Below are positions 34,925 through 45,504 of a DNA stretch of 64,000 nucleotides, piece after piece. The position numbers were made by a program, and so were the translations under genes. The first letter of the stretch is position 1. Each line of letters opens with the position of its first letter. A model generated the notes under the pieces. That model did no database searches, had not been told where the DNA came from, and saw only the letters and a list, made by a program, of their open reading frames with translations. This DNA comes from Flavobacterium sp. HSC-32F16 (lineage in GTDB: Bacteria; Bacteroidota; Bacteroidia; Flavobacteriales; Flavobacteriaceae): the NCBI RefSeq assembly GCF_024171645.1, contig NZ_JALKAC010000002.1, positions 620,001 through 684,000 on the forward strand, in the 5' to 3' direction.

Positions 34925-35956
34925 TTAGTCAGTAGATTCTCTTTTTATTAAATGTGTTTCTATAACTTCTGTAGTATAGTTTTCGTTTTCTTCTTCGTCG
35001 TCATTATGTTCGGCTTCGAGTCTTTCAATAAGCATTTTAGCCGCTTTATTTCCCATTTTTTCACCGCTTTGACTTACCGTTGTGATACTTGGTGTAGAGT
35101 ATTTAGAAATAATTCCGTCAGTAAAAGCAATTACAGCTAAATCTTCGGGAACTTTTAATCCCATTTTCGAAGCTGTTTTAATAATTGTTACAGCAAAAAG
35201 CTCATTTACAGCAAAAACAGCATCAAAAGCACGATCATGTAAAAGCTGGCTGATCGTAATTTCGCAGGTATCTACATCTTCAATTTTAATAATTAAATCT
35301 TCGTTGAAAGGAAGTCCGTTGTCTAATAAAGCTTTTTCGTAACCATCGGTTCTTAGTTTTCCCACACTTACATAATCAACAGTTGTTACTAAAGCGATTT
35401 TTTTCCTTCCATTATCAATCAAACTTTGAACGGCTTCATAAGCTGCTGATTTATCATCAATAATCACTTTATCACACAAAATATCATTAGTCACGCGGTC
35501 GAACATTACAACTGGCATTCCTTGATTTATAACTTCTGTAATATGATGAAAGTCGCCTTTGTACTGGGTTTCTTTTGAGAGAGACATAATAAAACCATCG
35601 ATACTTCCATTGGCTAACATTTCCATATTCAGGACTTCTTTATCAAAAGAATCATCCGATAAACAGATCACAACACTATAGCCATATTCGTTCGCAACTT
35701 GTTCAATTCCGTTGATTACAGTAGAGAAAAAATAATGTACAATTTCGGGAATAATAATACCAATACTTTTTGTTTTTCGGTTTTTTAAACTAAGTGCAAT
35801 GTTGTTTGGTTTATAGTTGTAAAACTTAGCAAAAGCCTGAACTTTTAGTCTGGTTTCTTCTCCAATTTCAAGACTGTTTCTCAGTGATTTTGAGACAGTT
35901 GAAATAGAGACGTCTAGTTCCTTTGCAATTTGTTTTAAGGTTATTTTGCGTTTCAT
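34925..35956 (-). CDS. LacI-family transcriptional regulator of the maltodextrin locus
   Basis: 343 residues. The N-terminal helix-turn-helix and hinge are visible: ITLKQIAKELDVSISTVSKS, then YKPNNIALSLKNRKT. The periplasmic-binding-type effector domain follows (IGIIIPEIVHYFFSTVINGI, VVMFDRV, TTVDYVSVGKLRTDGY, IAFTDGIISKY). Its place between the two divergent sugar operons strongly suggests control of both. Bacteroides uses SusR instead, so the regulator type differs from the classical Sus system. Effector identity is unknown; maltose is the obvious guess. Confidence 0.93.
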   Translation of the reverse strand: MKRKITLKQIAKELDVSISTVSKSLRNSLEIGEETRLKVQAFAKFYNYKPNNIALSLKNRKTKSIGIIIPEIVHYFFSTVINGIEQVANEYGYSVVICLSDDSFDKEVLNMEMLANGSIDGFIMSLSKETQYKGDFHHITEVINQGMPVVMFDRVTNDILCDKVIIDDKSAAYEAVQSLIDNGRKKIALVTTVDYVSVGKLRTDGYEKALLDNGLPFNEDLIIKIEDVDTCEITISQLLHDRAFDAVFAVNELFAVTIIKTASKMGLKVPEDLAVIAFTDGIISKYSTPSITTVSQSGEKMGNKAAKMLIERLEAEHNDDEEENENYTTEVIETHLIKRESTD

Positions 35957-36118
35957 GGGAATAGTTGAAAAAAATCTAATTAATAATAAAGGTATCTGAT
36001 ATTTTTATAATTGACAATTTTAACGCTAAAAGATTACAAAAAATAGAAAGTTTTCAACACTACCACGTTTTCGTAACTCAATAAAAATTGTCTCTGGTCG
36101 GGCACGTTAATAAATTCA

Positions 36119-36126
36119 TAATTTTG
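36119..36126 (+). promoter_or_regulatory. Putative -7 box of the susC operon
   Basis: TAATTTTG matches TAnnTTTG. It lies 66 bp upstream of the ATG. The nearest TTG is 28 bp away, too far for a standard -33 box, which is what one expects for an activator-dependent or regulated promoter. Confidence 0.5.
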
Positions 36127-36191
36127 AAATTCGAAGTAAAATTAAAAACTTAACTAACAATCACAAACTCAAACTAATTTAAACAAAAAGT

Positions 36192-39173
36192 ATGAAAACA
36201 ATTTACAAAAAGTTGTTATTTTTATTCCTATTGTTGCCTTTTAGTGTGTTAGCTCAAAACACTCTTACAGGGACTGTTGTCGATAAAGCAACAGGTCAGC
36301 CAATACCGGGAGTAAACGTAAATGTACAAGGTGCTCCAAATGGTGCATCCACCGGATTTGATGGAAATTACCAACTGTCAAATGTTAAAAACGGTAATAA
36401 AATCGTTGTATCTTTCATTGGTTACAAAACGGAAACAATAGATTATACAGGTCAAAAAACAATTAATGTTTCTTTACAAGAAGATACAAATCAACTGCAA
36501 GAAGTTGTAGTACAGGTGGGTTACGGTACTGTTAAGAAAAAAGATGCAACAGGTTCTGTATCTCAAATTTCTGCTAAAGAATTCAATAAAGGTATTAATG
36601 TAACTCCAGAAAGTTTAATCGGAGGACGTATTGCCGGTGTAAATGTTGTTGGAGGAGGAGCTCCGGGAGCAAAAGCAGATATTAGAATTCGTGGTGGATC
36701 TTCATTAAGTGCTTCAAATGATCCGTTGATTATTTTAGACGGACTTCCTTTAAGCAATGCTGTTCCAAGTGGTGCTACAAGTATTTTATCTACTATCGAT
36801 CCAAATGATATTGAATCTTTTACAGTTCTTAAAGATGCTTCTGCAGCTGCAATTTACGGTTCTCGTGCAGCAAATGGTGTAATCGTTATTACTACTAAAA
36901 AAGGAACTAAAGGCGGTGTGAAAGTTAATTTCAGTTCTCAGGTAGGTGTTAACACAGTAGCGAATACAGTTGATGTTTTAAACGCAGATCAATTCCGTAA
37001 TTTGGTAAATACATTAGGAAATGATGCTCAAAAAGCAACAATGGGTACTGCAAGCACTAACTGGCAGAAAGAAATTTTCAATACTGCATTAACTACAAAC
37101 AATAATATCTCTGTAAGCGGTGCTTTATTTAATAAATTACCAGTGCGTTTATCTGTTGGAAATGTTAATAATCCTGGAATCCTAAGAAACACTTCTTTTG
37201 AAAGAACTACGACATCGATATCGTTAAACCCGGTTTTATTTGATAATCACTTAAAAATTGACATCAGCGGAAACTTATCTTTCAGTAAAAATCAATTTCA
37301 GGATGAAGATGCAGTCATTGGTGCTGCAATCAGCTTTGATCCAACCCAGTCTCCTTATCAGGCAGGTTCTCGTTACGGAGGTTATTTTGAATGGTTAGAG
37401 TCTAATGGAAACATCGCTTTATTGCCTGCAAAAAATCCACTTGCTAGATTAAACCAAGAAGATAAAAGATCTAAATCTACCAGAAAATGGGGTAACATTA
37501 GTTTAGACTATAAATTCCACTTCTTTGAAGATTTAAGAATCGTAGCAGAAGCTGGTATCGATAGATTTGACAGCAGCGGTTATAACAGACAAAGTACAGA
37601 AAGTATTTTAGGATTTCAGCCAAATGCTTTTACTTCTACAAATTATGTGAATTTAGGTAACTACGATACTTATACTGATGACCTTCAGAATAAAAACTTA
37701 AATACTTACTTAAATTATACTAAGACTTTAGGTAAATTAAGAATTGATGCAACAGCGGGTTATAACTACCAATTGTTCCAAAAAGAAAAATATCAGTCAG
37801 GAGCGCTTACACAGCCTGCTGCTACAAGAAATGAAGATGTGATCACTGATCCGGATATTAATTTACAATCTTACTTTGGTCGTTTGAACTTAGGATATGA
37901 CAGTAGATATTTATTGACTTTAAACTATAGAAGAGACGGAACTTCACGTTTTTCTGAAGATAACAGATGGGGTAATTTTATGGGAGGTGCTTTTGCATGG
38001 AACATTGCTGAAGAAGCTTTCTTAAAAAATAACGAAACACTTTCTAGTTTAAAATTAAGAGTAGGTTATGGTACAACAGGTCAGCAGGATATTTCTGCTC
38101 AATACGATTATTTACGAAGAGTAACTCTTGGTACAATTAATACTCAGTATGTATTTGGCGGTGTTGTTTACAGAACAGCAAGACCAGAGGGTTATAACCA
38201 AAATATTAAATGGGAAGAATTAGCAGAGATGAACGTAGGGGTTGATTTTGGATTCTTAAACGATAGAATTACAGGATCTATTAACTATTTCGACAAAAAA
38301 TCAACTGATTTATTAGCTGATGTATTAGTACCAGATGGTGCTAACTTAAGAAACCAAGGATTTAATAACATTGGTAACTTAAGAACAAAAGGTCTTGAGT
38401 TCAGTCTTCAGTCTGATATTGTTAAAAATGATAATTTAACTTGGAATGTGGCTGTTAATGCTACTTACTTAGATCAGAAAATTGAAAACTTAGGACAAAG
38501 TGTTCCTGGTTTCGAAGGATATGAAGTAGGAGATAACATTAAAGGAGGAAATGGAAATAAGGTTCTAATTAACACAGTTGGATTTGCTCCAAACTCATTC
38601 TTTGTATACGAGCAATTATATGATGCTAATAAAAAACCAATCGCTGGAGCTTATGTAGACAGAAACGGAGATGGTAAAATTGATGCTTCTGATCGTTACA
38701 GATATAAAAAACCAACTGCAGATTATACATTTGGTTTATTCTCAACTTTAAACTACAAAAAGTTTGATTTTACAATGAACTGGAGAGCAAGTTTAGGAAA
38801 TTACATTTTTGATAACGTAAATTCTAATATGGGTTATTCTGATGCCGCTTTAAGAAGAAATGAGGATTTATCTAATCTTAGTTCAGATTATTTGAATACT
38901 GGTTTTAAATATGAAGATAATGGAACACAGCGTTATTTATCTAATTACTACATAAAAGATGCTTCTTTTATCAAATTAGATAACGTAACGGTTGGATATA
39001 CTTTAGATAAATCTTTATTAAAAGATGTTTCTTTAAGATTCTCAGCTGGTGTTCAAAACGTTTTTGTACTTACAAAATATGATGGGTTAGATCCGGAGAA
39101 ATTCAACGGAATTGACGGTAACGTTTACCCAAGAGCAAGAACATTCTTGTTTGGAGTAAATGCAAGTTTCTAA
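36192..39173 (+). CDS. SusC/RagA-family TonB-linked outer-membrane transporter
   Basis: 993 residues. Signal peptide (...LLLPFSVLAQ), carboxypeptidase-regulatory-like domain (about 25-105), then the plug with the SusC signature SASNDPLIILDGLPLSN and DIESFTVLKDASAAAIYGSR, and a long 22-strand-type barrel ending in an aromatic residue (GVNASF). It forms the import channel for maltooligosaccharides together with SusD. First gene of the operon susC, susD, susE/F, with 36- and 18-bp gaps. Confidence 0.95.
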   Translation: MKTIYKKLLFLFLLLPFSVLAQNTLTGTVVDKATGQPIPGVNVNVQGAPNGASTGFDGNYQLSNVKNGNKIVVSFIGYKTETIDYTGQKTINVSLQEDTNQLQEVVVQVGYGTVKKKDATGSVSQISAKEFNKGINVTPESLIGGRIAGVNVVGGGAPGAKADIRIRGGSSLSASNDPLIILDGLPLSNAVPSGATSILSTIDPNDIESFTVLKDASAAAIYGSRAANGVIVITTKKGTKGGVKVNFSSQVGVNTVANTVDVLNADQFRNLVNTLGNDAQKATMGTASTNWQKEIFNTALTTNNNISVSGALFNKLPVRLSVGNVNNPGILRNTSFERTTTSISLNPVLFDNHLKIDISGNLSFSKNQFQDEDAVIGAAISFDPTQSPYQAGSRYGGYFEWLESNGNIALLPAKNPLARLNQEDKRSKSTRKWGNISLDYKFHFFEDLRIVAEAGIDRFDSSGYNRQSTESILGFQPNAFTSTNYVNLGNYDTYTDDLQNKNLNTYLNYTKTLGKLRIDATAGYNYQLFQKEKYQSGALTQPAATRNEDVITDPDINLQSYFGRLNLGYDSRYLLTLNYRRDGTSRFSEDNRWGNFMGGAFAWNIAEEAFLKNNETLSSLKLRVGYGTTGQQDISAQYDYLRRVTLGTINTQYVFGGVVYRTARPEGYNQNIKWEELAEMNVGVDFGFLNDRITGSINYFDKKSTDLLADVLVPDGANLRNQGFNNIGNLRTKGLEFSLQSDIVKNDNLTWNVAVNATYLDQKIENLGQSVPGFEGYEVGDNIKGGNGNKVLINTVGFAPNSFFVYEQLYDANKKPIAGAYVDRNGDGKIDASDRYRYKKPTADYTFGLFSTLNYKKFDFTMNWRASLGNYIFDNVNSNMGYSDAALRRNEDLSNLSSDYLNTGFKYEDNGTQRYLSNYYIKDASFIKLDNVTVGYTLDKSLLKDVSLRFSAGVQNVFVLTKYDGLDPEKFNGIDGNVYPRARTFLFGVNASF

Positions 39174-39209
39174 TAGTACATTGAAAAACAAAATTTTAAA
39201 ACATACAAA

Positions 39210-41075
39210 ATGAAAATATCATTTAAATATATATCTTATTTTTTCCTATTCGTTTTAGGATTAAGTATGACGTTGACTTCGTGTACTGACGATTTAAACG
39301 TGACCCCAAAGGATGATGATGAGTTTTTATCTGAAACCTTTTTTGAGGATCCTGCATCTTATAAGCAAGTATTGGCAAAATTATATGCCGGTTTATATGT
39401 AGGTGGTAACGATGGTGATGGTGATGCATCGACACCAGGAAAAAATCCAGATATAGCTGGTCTTGGAGGAGATTTCAGCAGTTACTTACGTTTGCTTTTT
39501 GTAACTCAGGAATTTACTACTGATGAAGCGATCATTGCTTGGGCAGATGGAACTTTACCAACATTAAATACACAGACCTGGTCTCCTGCAAATGAGTTTT
39601 TATACGGAACTTATTCTAGAGCTTCTTATCATATTAGTTTAGCAAATGAGTTTTTAAGACAAACTACAGATGAAAAACTGGATTCAAGAGGAGTTGATGC
39701 TGCTTTAAAAGCAGAAATTGCAACGTTTAGAGCCGAAGCACGTTTTTTAAGAGCTTTCTCTTATGTTAACTTAATGGATTTATTTGGTAATGTGCCTATT
39801 ACTACAGAAAATGATCCAGTAGGATTCTTTTATCCGGAACAAAAATCAAGAGCAGAAGTTTTTGCTTATGTAGAGTCTGAATTGAAAGATTTAGATAACA
39901 GTTTAAAAGCTCCAAAATCAAATGAATATGGAAGAATCGACAAAGCTGCTGCTAAATTTTTATTAGCTCAGATTTATTTAAATGCGAAAGTATATACTGG
40001 AACAGAAAGAAATAATGATGCTGCAACATTATGCAGTGAAGTTATTAATTCAGGATATACATTTGCAAACGTTCCTTACCGTCACTTATTTTCTGCTAAT
40101 AATGACAGAAACGGTGCTCAGTCTGAATTTATTTTCCCAATCATCAGTGATGGAAATGCAATTAGAGCAACTGGTGGAGGAATGAGTTTTATTTTACACG
40201 CTTCTATTGGAGGTAGTATTGATGCTGCTTCACAAGGTATGGATGGTGGATGGCAGGGAATCAGAACACGCAAAGAATTTATTGCTAGTTTTGGTACACC
40301 AACAGGTTCATTTGATTTTTATCAAACAAAAAACAAAAATCTGGCAAACAATACAGGTATCTTAGTTAATAAAGATGGTCAGGCTTTTGATTCAAGTGAT
40401 AAAAACGAAAAAGATGCAGGTTACAACGCTAACAATACGTATTTATTCAATCTTGTAACAGGTGTAATTACTCTAAACGGTGTTACAGTTCCTGCTCCAA
40501 CAGGTTTCACGAATGCTCCGGTATCTTTAGGAAAACAACAAGTTTGGGGAGACAAACGATTATATGCTTACACTCCCGGTCAAGCATTAGATATTGCTAA
40601 TACATCAACATTTACAGATGGTTATGCACTAACTAAGTTTACAAACGTAAACTCAGATGGTACAGCTGCTCAAAGAACAGATATTCCAGATACTGATTTC
40701 CCTATGTTTAGACTTACAGATGCTTATTTAATGTATGCAGAAGCAACTTTAAGAGGTGCAGCATCAGGAAATGTAGCTACGGCGGTTGGTTATATTAACC
40801 AAATTAGAACAAGAGCAAACGCTCCAACAATTACAGCTGCAGATTTAACATTAGATTTTATTTTGGCTGAAAGAGGAAGAGAGTTGTATTGGGAATGTCA
40901 CAGAAGAACTGATTTAATTCGTTTTGGCAAATTTACAGGAGGAGATAAAATCTGGCAATGGAAAGGTGGAGTTCAAAGCGGATCATCTACAGCTTCATTC
41001 AGAGACTTAATGCCTATTCCTGCAAAAACGATTCAGGCAAATCCAACTTTGAAACAAAATACAGGATATTTCTAA
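39210..41075 (+). CDS. SusD/RagB-family surface lipoprotein
   Basis: 621 residues. Lipobox LTSC, then TDDLN, an acidic stretch consistent with surface export. Helical TPR-like core with EARFLRAFSYVNLMDLFGNV, and the C-terminal ILAERGRELYWECHRRTDLI-type motif diagnostic for SusD. It lies on the cell surface, closes over the SusC channel and captures glucan chains. Confidence 0.95.
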   Translation: MKISFKYISYFFLFVLGLSMTLTSCTDDLNVTPKDDDEFLSETFFEDPASYKQVLAKLYAGLYVGGNDGDGDASTPGKNPDIAGLGGDFSSYLRLLFVTQEFTTDEAIIAWADGTLPTLNTQTWSPANEFLYGTYSRASYHISLANEFLRQTTDEKLDSRGVDAALKAEIATFRAEARFLRAFSYVNLMDLFGNVPITTENDPVGFFYPEQKSRAEVFAYVESELKDLDNSLKAPKSNEYGRIDKAAAKFLLAQIYLNAKVYTGTERNNDAATLCSEVINSGYTFANVPYRHLFSANNDRNGAQSEFIFPIISDGNAIRATGGGMSFILHASIGGSIDAASQGMDGGWQGIRTRKEFIASFGTPTGSFDFYQTKNKNLANNTGILVNKDGQAFDSSDKNEKDAGYNANNTYLFNLVTGVITLNGVTVPAPTGFTNAPVSLGKQQVWGDKRLYAYTPGQALDIANTSTFTDGYALTKFTNVNSDGTAAQRTDIPDTDFPMFRLTDAYLMYAEATLRGAASGNVATAVGYINQIRTRANAPTITAADLTLDFILAERGRELYWECHRRTDLIRFGKFTGGDKIWQWKGGVQSGSSTASFRDLMPIPAKTIQANPTLKQNTGYF

Positions 41076-41093
41076 ACCTCATAAAACTGTAAA

Positions 41094-42194
41094 ATGAAAA
41101 ATATATATAAAATTTTAATCGCATTTATTGGTGTATTAGCAGTATCGTGTAATGCGGACGCTGTTGATGAAAGACCAGTTGTTGATGGTGTTATTATACC
41201 AGAAATCACTGCACCTGCAACAGGACAAACTTATGTTTTAGATGTAGATGATGCAGCAAATGAAGCAGCAAAATTTACATGGTCTGCCGCTAAATATTCT
41301 AGCCCTGTAGCTGTTAATTATACCTTATTAATTGATAAAAAAGGCGGTGATTTTTCTGCTGCAAAAACACTTGAAACTACTACTGCCAGTTTAACAGAAG
41401 TTTCTGTGCTGGTTAGAGATTTAAATCAGGCTGCAATCGATCTTGGAGGAGAACCAGAAGTAGCAGCATTGTACGATGTAAAAATTGCATCGAATATTTC
41501 CGGGGCATTTCAACAGCTTTCTAAAGGTGTAATCACAATTAGTGTAACTCCTTATTTAGGAAGAGTTGACTATGCGTTTACAGATTGGTACTTAATTGGA
41601 GCTGCTGTAGCTGGCGGATGGGACAATAATGTTGATACTAAACACCAGCCAATGTTTAGAGATGGAAAAGCATCTGATAAATATAAATTCGTAGGATATT
41701 TTAAAGCAGGTAACTTCAAATTAATTTCTGAAAAAGGAAGCTGGGCATCTCAACTAGGTAAAGCTAGTGAAGGTTCTATTGATATTAAAGATAATGCAGG
41801 AGAATTTACGATTCCAGCAGACGGATATTATGCTTTTGAGTTCAATACTACATCTTTGAAATATACTTTAAAAGCGTATGAAGATGCAGCAGTTATAGCA
41901 AAAACATATACGAATGTTGCTATTATTGGAAGTACTATTAATCCTGATTGGGCTACTTCGACTCAATTGGATCAGTCAGCTTTTGATAAACATGCTTGGT
42001 CATTAGGAGCAACAAACCTAGAAGAAGGAGAGGCTAAATTTAGAGCAAATAATTCTTGGGATGTAAATTGGGGAGGAACTACTGCCTTTTCAGGTGGAGG
42101 AAACGGAGAAAACATACCAGTAGCAAAATCTAAATATGTTATTTATTTTAATGATTTAGATGGAAGTTATTTGATGATTCCTAATCAGGAATAA
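41094..42194 (+). CDS. SusE/SusF-family starch-binding lipoprotein
   Basis: 366 residues with lipobox AVSC and then NADAVDE. An N-terminal Ig-like domain (about 35-150) is followed by two repeats of the starch-binding type, seen as YLIGAAVAGGWDN...KFVGYFKAGNFKLISEKGSW and NVAIIGSTINPDW...KFRANNSWDVNWGG. SusE and SusF bind starch at the surface without cutting it. The gene is followed by a strong terminator. Confidence 0.9.
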   Translation: MKNIYKILIAFIGVLAVSCNADAVDERPVVDGVIIPEITAPATGQTYVLDVDDAANEAAKFTWSAAKYSSPVAVNYTLLIDKKGGDFSAAKTLETTTASLTEVSVLVRDLNQAAIDLGGEPEVAALYDVKIASNISGAFQQLSKGVITISVTPYLGRVDYAFTDWYLIGAAVAGGWDNNVDTKHQPMFRDGKASDKYKFVGYFKAGNFKLISEKGSWASQLGKASEGSIDIKDNAGEFTIPADGYYAFEFNTTSLKYTLKAYEDAAVIAKTYTNVAIIGSTINPDWATSTQLDQSAFDKHAWSLGATNLEEGEAKFRANNSWDVNWGGTTAFSGGGNGENIPVAKSKYVIYFNDLDGSYLMIPNQE

Positions 42195-42210
42195 AAGTTT
42201 TCATAAAATA

Positions 42211-42243
42211 AAAAAAGGGCTGTCTGCTGGACAGCCCTTTTTT
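42211..42243 (+). terminator. Rho-independent terminator after susE/F
   Basis: AAAAAAGGGCTGTC and GACAGCCCTTTTTT pair around TGCTG; the right arm runs into a U-run. It lies between susE/F and the secreted amylase, where no separate promoter is evident, so it may act as a partial terminator that lowers amylase expression. Confidence 0.9.
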
Positions 42244-42277
42244 TAATCAGGCTGACTAACCTAAATAACCACACATT

Positions 42278-45151
42278 ATGAAAAAAACTTTACTATCAAT
42301 ATTTTTATTGATGGCAGTAACTATTTTTGCCCAGCAGCAAACGGTTACTTATTCAATAAACCCGCCAACTTTTGAAGATACAACTCCTGTAACGATTACG
42401 ATTAATGGTACAAGTATTAATGAAAGTAATTGGGGAATTACAGATCACTCCTTATATATGTGGGCTTGGGCTTTTGATACCAACGATACTACTCAAAAAG
42501 GAACTCCGGATAATGGTGCCTGGGAAGCTTCAAGCGAAGCCAGCAAGTTTACGTACAACGCAGGTACTGATACTTATACCAAAACAATTACACCTGCAGC
42601 TTATTACAATACAACAGGAATTGGAAGAATAGGTTTTTTAGTAAAAGCCAAAAATGGAAATGGAGATAAAAAATCGCAGGATATTTTAGTAGAAGTCGGC
42701 AGTTTTCAAGTTTCTCTGACTTCACCTATAGAAAATAGTTCATCAATTATATCATCCGGATCCAATTTTAATATTGCTGCCACAAATACAAATGGTGCAG
42801 CAAGTTATTCTTTAAAAACAAACGGAACGGTAATAAATACTAATGCAAGTACAGCAAGTTATTCCTATTCTCATATAAATGTTACGAATAATCAAATGTA
42901 TGAATTGAGTATAACTCAGGGAACAGTTACAATTGTAAAAAAGTTTTCGGTTGTTGTAAATCCAAATACAGTTTCTGAAGCAATGCCAACAGGATTAATT
43001 GACGGAATTAACTATAATTCGATTGATTTTACAAAAGCAACTTTGGTTCTCGATGCGCCTTTAAAAGATTTTGTTTACGTTGCCGGAAGTTTTAATAACT
43101 GGCAGCCAACTTTGGCGTATGCCATGAAAAAAGACCCTGCTTCGGGAAAATTTTGGTTAGAATTAACCGGATTGGTTTCGGGAGTCAATAATACCTATCA
43201 ATATTGGGTTGTAGATGCAACACCGCTCGCTGACTCTCCATCTTTGGTAAAAACCGCCGATCCTTACTCGACTTTGGTCTTGTCTCCTTATGATGATCCG
43301 TGGATTCCGGCATCTTCTTATCCAAATTTACCTGCTTATCCGGCAGGACAGCAATTTGAAGTCACGGTTCTAAAAACGGGTCAAACACCTTATAATTGGC
43401 AGGTAACAAATTTTACAAAACCAGAAAAAGAGAAACTGGTTATTTATGAAGTTCTGGTTCGTGATTTTGATGCCTCTAGAAATTACCAAAGCTTAATTGA
43501 CAAAATAGATTATTTTAAAAATCTTAAAATAAATGCTATTGAATTAATGCCGGTAATGGAATTTGAAGGAAATGAAAGCTGGGGTTATAATACTTCGTTT
43601 CATATGGCTTTGGATAAATTTTACGGAACTTCAGATAAATTAAAAGAATTGATTGATGTATTTCATCAAAACGGAATTGCGGTTATTTTAGATGTAGCTT
43701 TAAATCACGCTTTTGGCAGAAATCCAATGGTGAGAATGTGGATGAATGATCCTGACGGAGATGGTTTTGGTTCGCCAACAACTGAAAATCCTTATTTTAA
43801 TACCGTTGCCAAACATACTTTTAGCGTTGGAGAAGATTTTAATCATCAATCGGTAAAAACACAATATTATGTAGAACGCGTAATTAAACAATGGATTGAG
43901 GAATATAAGATTGATGGTTTTCGCTGGGATTTAACAAAAGGTTTTACACAAGCTTGTACAGCCTCAGATCAAACTTGTACAAATGCATACCAGCAAGACA
44001 GAGTAGATATTTTGAAGAAATATGCTGATTATTCCTGGAATCTGGACCCAACACATTATACCATTTTTGAACATTTAGGAACTGAAAATGAAGAAAAACA
44101 GTGGGCAGATTACAGAGCTACTGAAACTCCAAGTAAAGGAGTGATGATGTGGGGAAAAATGACAGATCCTTACAATCAATTGTCTATGGGATACGCTTCT
44201 GAAAGTAACATTTCGAAAATGTCAAGCACAAATCGTGGTTTTGCTGCAAACCGTTTAATAGGTTATGCCGAAAGTCATGATGAAGAACGTTTAATGTATA
44301 AAAATGTACAATACGGCGCTTCAGGCGGTGCATATGATGTAAAAACAGTAAATACAGCTTTATCAAGAATGTCGGCAATTGGAGCAGTTTCATTATTAGT
44401 TCCCGGGCCAAAAATGATTTGGCATTTTGGAGAACTAGGCTGGGAGAATTCTATTTTTACTTGTAATGATAATTCAGTAAATACAGATTTTGATGCTGTT
44501 GGCGGGGATTGCAAATTAGATACAAAACCACAGCCTCAATGGGTAAATAATTGGTTAGGAAGTTCAAATCGTAATAAAATTTATAACGATTGGGCTAAGA
44601 TGATTACACTAAAAAAGGCAGAACCTGTTTTTTATGGAACTTCAACAATTCCAGATTCTAACTCATTAACAGTAAATATTAAAATAACAAATGCCAGTTT
44701 GACTTCAGCACAATTGAAAGATGTTTTGATTTTGGCCAATTTTGATGTTACGGCACAGAATGTCGCAACAGGTTTTCCGTATGCAGGAACTTGGTACGAT
44801 TTAATGGACAATACTCCAATTAATATTACCGATGTAAATGCTCCAATTAATTTACCTCCTGGAGAATATAGAATTTATGGCAGCAAAAGGGCCAATTTAG
44901 CTATCGAAGATTTTGAAAAAGGAACTACAGTCAATTTGTATCCAAATCCGGTTACGAATTATTTCACTTTAAATACTGCTGTTTCAAAAGTTCAGATTTA
45001 TTCAATATCAGGACAGTTGGTTAAAAGTTTTATTTTAAATAGAAATACCGATTTTCAATTTGGCGTAAGCGAATTACAGTCAGGTTTGTATGTCGTTAAA
45101 GCTTCAGATGAAAGCGGTAAAACACAAGTAATGAAGTTTATCAAGAAATAA
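42278..45151 (+). CDS. T9SS-secreted GH13 alpha-amylase
   Basis: 957 residues. Signal peptide (...MAVTIFAQ), an N-terminal beta domain resembling SusE-type repeats, an early-set/CBM48-like domain (FVYVAGSFNNWQP at about 265-280), then a GH13 barrel: IELMPVMEFEGNESWGYN, DVALNHAFG, the nucleophile in IDGFRWDLTKGF, Glu in TIFEHLGTENE and Asp in GYAESHDEER. The last about 75 residues are a type A T9SS sorting domain (NLYPNPVTNYF ... GLYVVKASDESGK ... MKFIKK). The enzyme should be exported across the outer membrane and cut starch outside the cell. Confidence 0.93.
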   Translation: MKKTLLSIFLLMAVTIFAQQQTVTYSINPPTFEDTTPVTITINGTSINESNWGITDHSLYMWAWAFDTNDTTQKGTPDNGAWEASSEASKFTYNAGTDTYTKTITPAAYYNTTGIGRIGFLVKAKNGNGDKKSQDILVEVGSFQVSLTSPIENSSSIISSGSNFNIAATNTNGAASYSLKTNGTVINTNASTASYSYSHINVTNNQMYELSITQGTVTIVKKFSVVVNPNTVSEAMPTGLIDGINYNSIDFTKATLVLDAPLKDFVYVAGSFNNWQPTLAYAMKKDPASGKFWLELTGLVSGVNNTYQYWVVDATPLADSPSLVKTADPYSTLVLSPYDDPWIPASSYPNLPAYPAGQQFEVTVLKTGQTPYNWQVTNFTKPEKEKLVIYEVLVRDFDASRNYQSLIDKIDYFKNLKINAIELMPVMEFEGNESWGYNTSFHMALDKFYGTSDKLKELIDVFHQNGIAVILDVALNHAFGRNPMVRMWMNDPDGDGFGSPTTENPYFNTVAKHTFSVGEDFNHQSVKTQYYVERVIKQWIEEYKIDGFRWDLTKGFTQACTASDQTCTNAYQQDRVDILKKYADYSWNLDPTHYTIFEHLGTENEEKQWADYRATETPSKGVMMWGKMTDPYNQLSMGYASESNISKMSSTNRGFAANRLIGYAESHDEERLMYKNVQYGASGGAYDVKTVNTALSRMSAIGAVSLLVPGPKMIWHFGELGWENSIFTCNDNSVNTDFDAVGGDCKLDTKPQPQWVNNWLGSSNRNKIYNDWAKMITLKKAEPVFYGTSTIPDSNSLTVNIKITNASLTSAQLKDVLILANFDVTAQNVATGFPYAGTWYDLMDNTPINITDVNAPINLPPGEYRIYGSKRANLAIEDFEKGTTVNLYPNPVTNYFTLNTAVSKVQIYSISGQLVKSFILNRNTDFQFGVSELQSGLYVVKASDESGKTQVMKFIKK

Positions 45152-45202
45152 ACATAAAATATATCTCTAACAGATTAAAAATTTGGTTTGGTTAGTAATG
45201 TG

Positions 45203-45238
45203 AAAGGGCTGTTCTATTGAAAAATAGACAGCCCTTTT
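45203..45238 (+). terminator. Terminator after the secreted amylase
   Basis: AAAGGGCTGTTCTATT and AATAGACAGCCCTTTT pair with one bulged base, followed by TCT. Its GGGCTGT core is the same as in the terminator at 42211. Confidence 0.75.
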
Positions 45239-45265
45239 CTGGTTTGGTTGTTTATTGTTTTTGTT

Positions 45266-45493
45266 TTATTTCCTTTTATCGTTGTATTCCCCAATTACGG
45301 CAAAATAACCAAATGTTCCTAAGCCCAAAACGATAAGAGGCGTTAGGATAAAAAGAATAATAATACCAAAGACTAAATCATCTTGCTGATCTGATAATAA
45401 TTTAGGTAAGCCAAATTCAAACACACAAAAGTAAGCGGCCGCAACTGCCAAAATAACCCATAAAACGCCTAAAGCCTGTTTGATTGTATTCAT
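45266..45493 (-). CDS. Small two-helix membrane protein
   Basis: 75 residues with two hydrophobic segments (about 5-25 and 42-65) and a charged C-terminus. Small proteins of this kind commonly accompany MHS-type transporters in flavobacteria, and here the gene lies 11 bp after the symporter stop... that is, directly downstream on the same strand. Function unknown; a transporter subunit is plausible. Confidence 0.7.
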   Translation of the reverse strand: MNTIKQALGVLWVILAVAAAYFCVFEFGLPKLLSDQQDDLVFGIIILFILTPLIVLGLGTFGYFAVIGEYNDKRK

Positions 45494-45504
45494 GTTCTAA
45501 AATG

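Noticed and set aside
39223..39435. Minus-strand His-rich frame inside susD
   Set aside because: The His run is the reverse complement of the GATGATGAT-type Asp codons of SusD; it is a shadow of a strongly supported gene.
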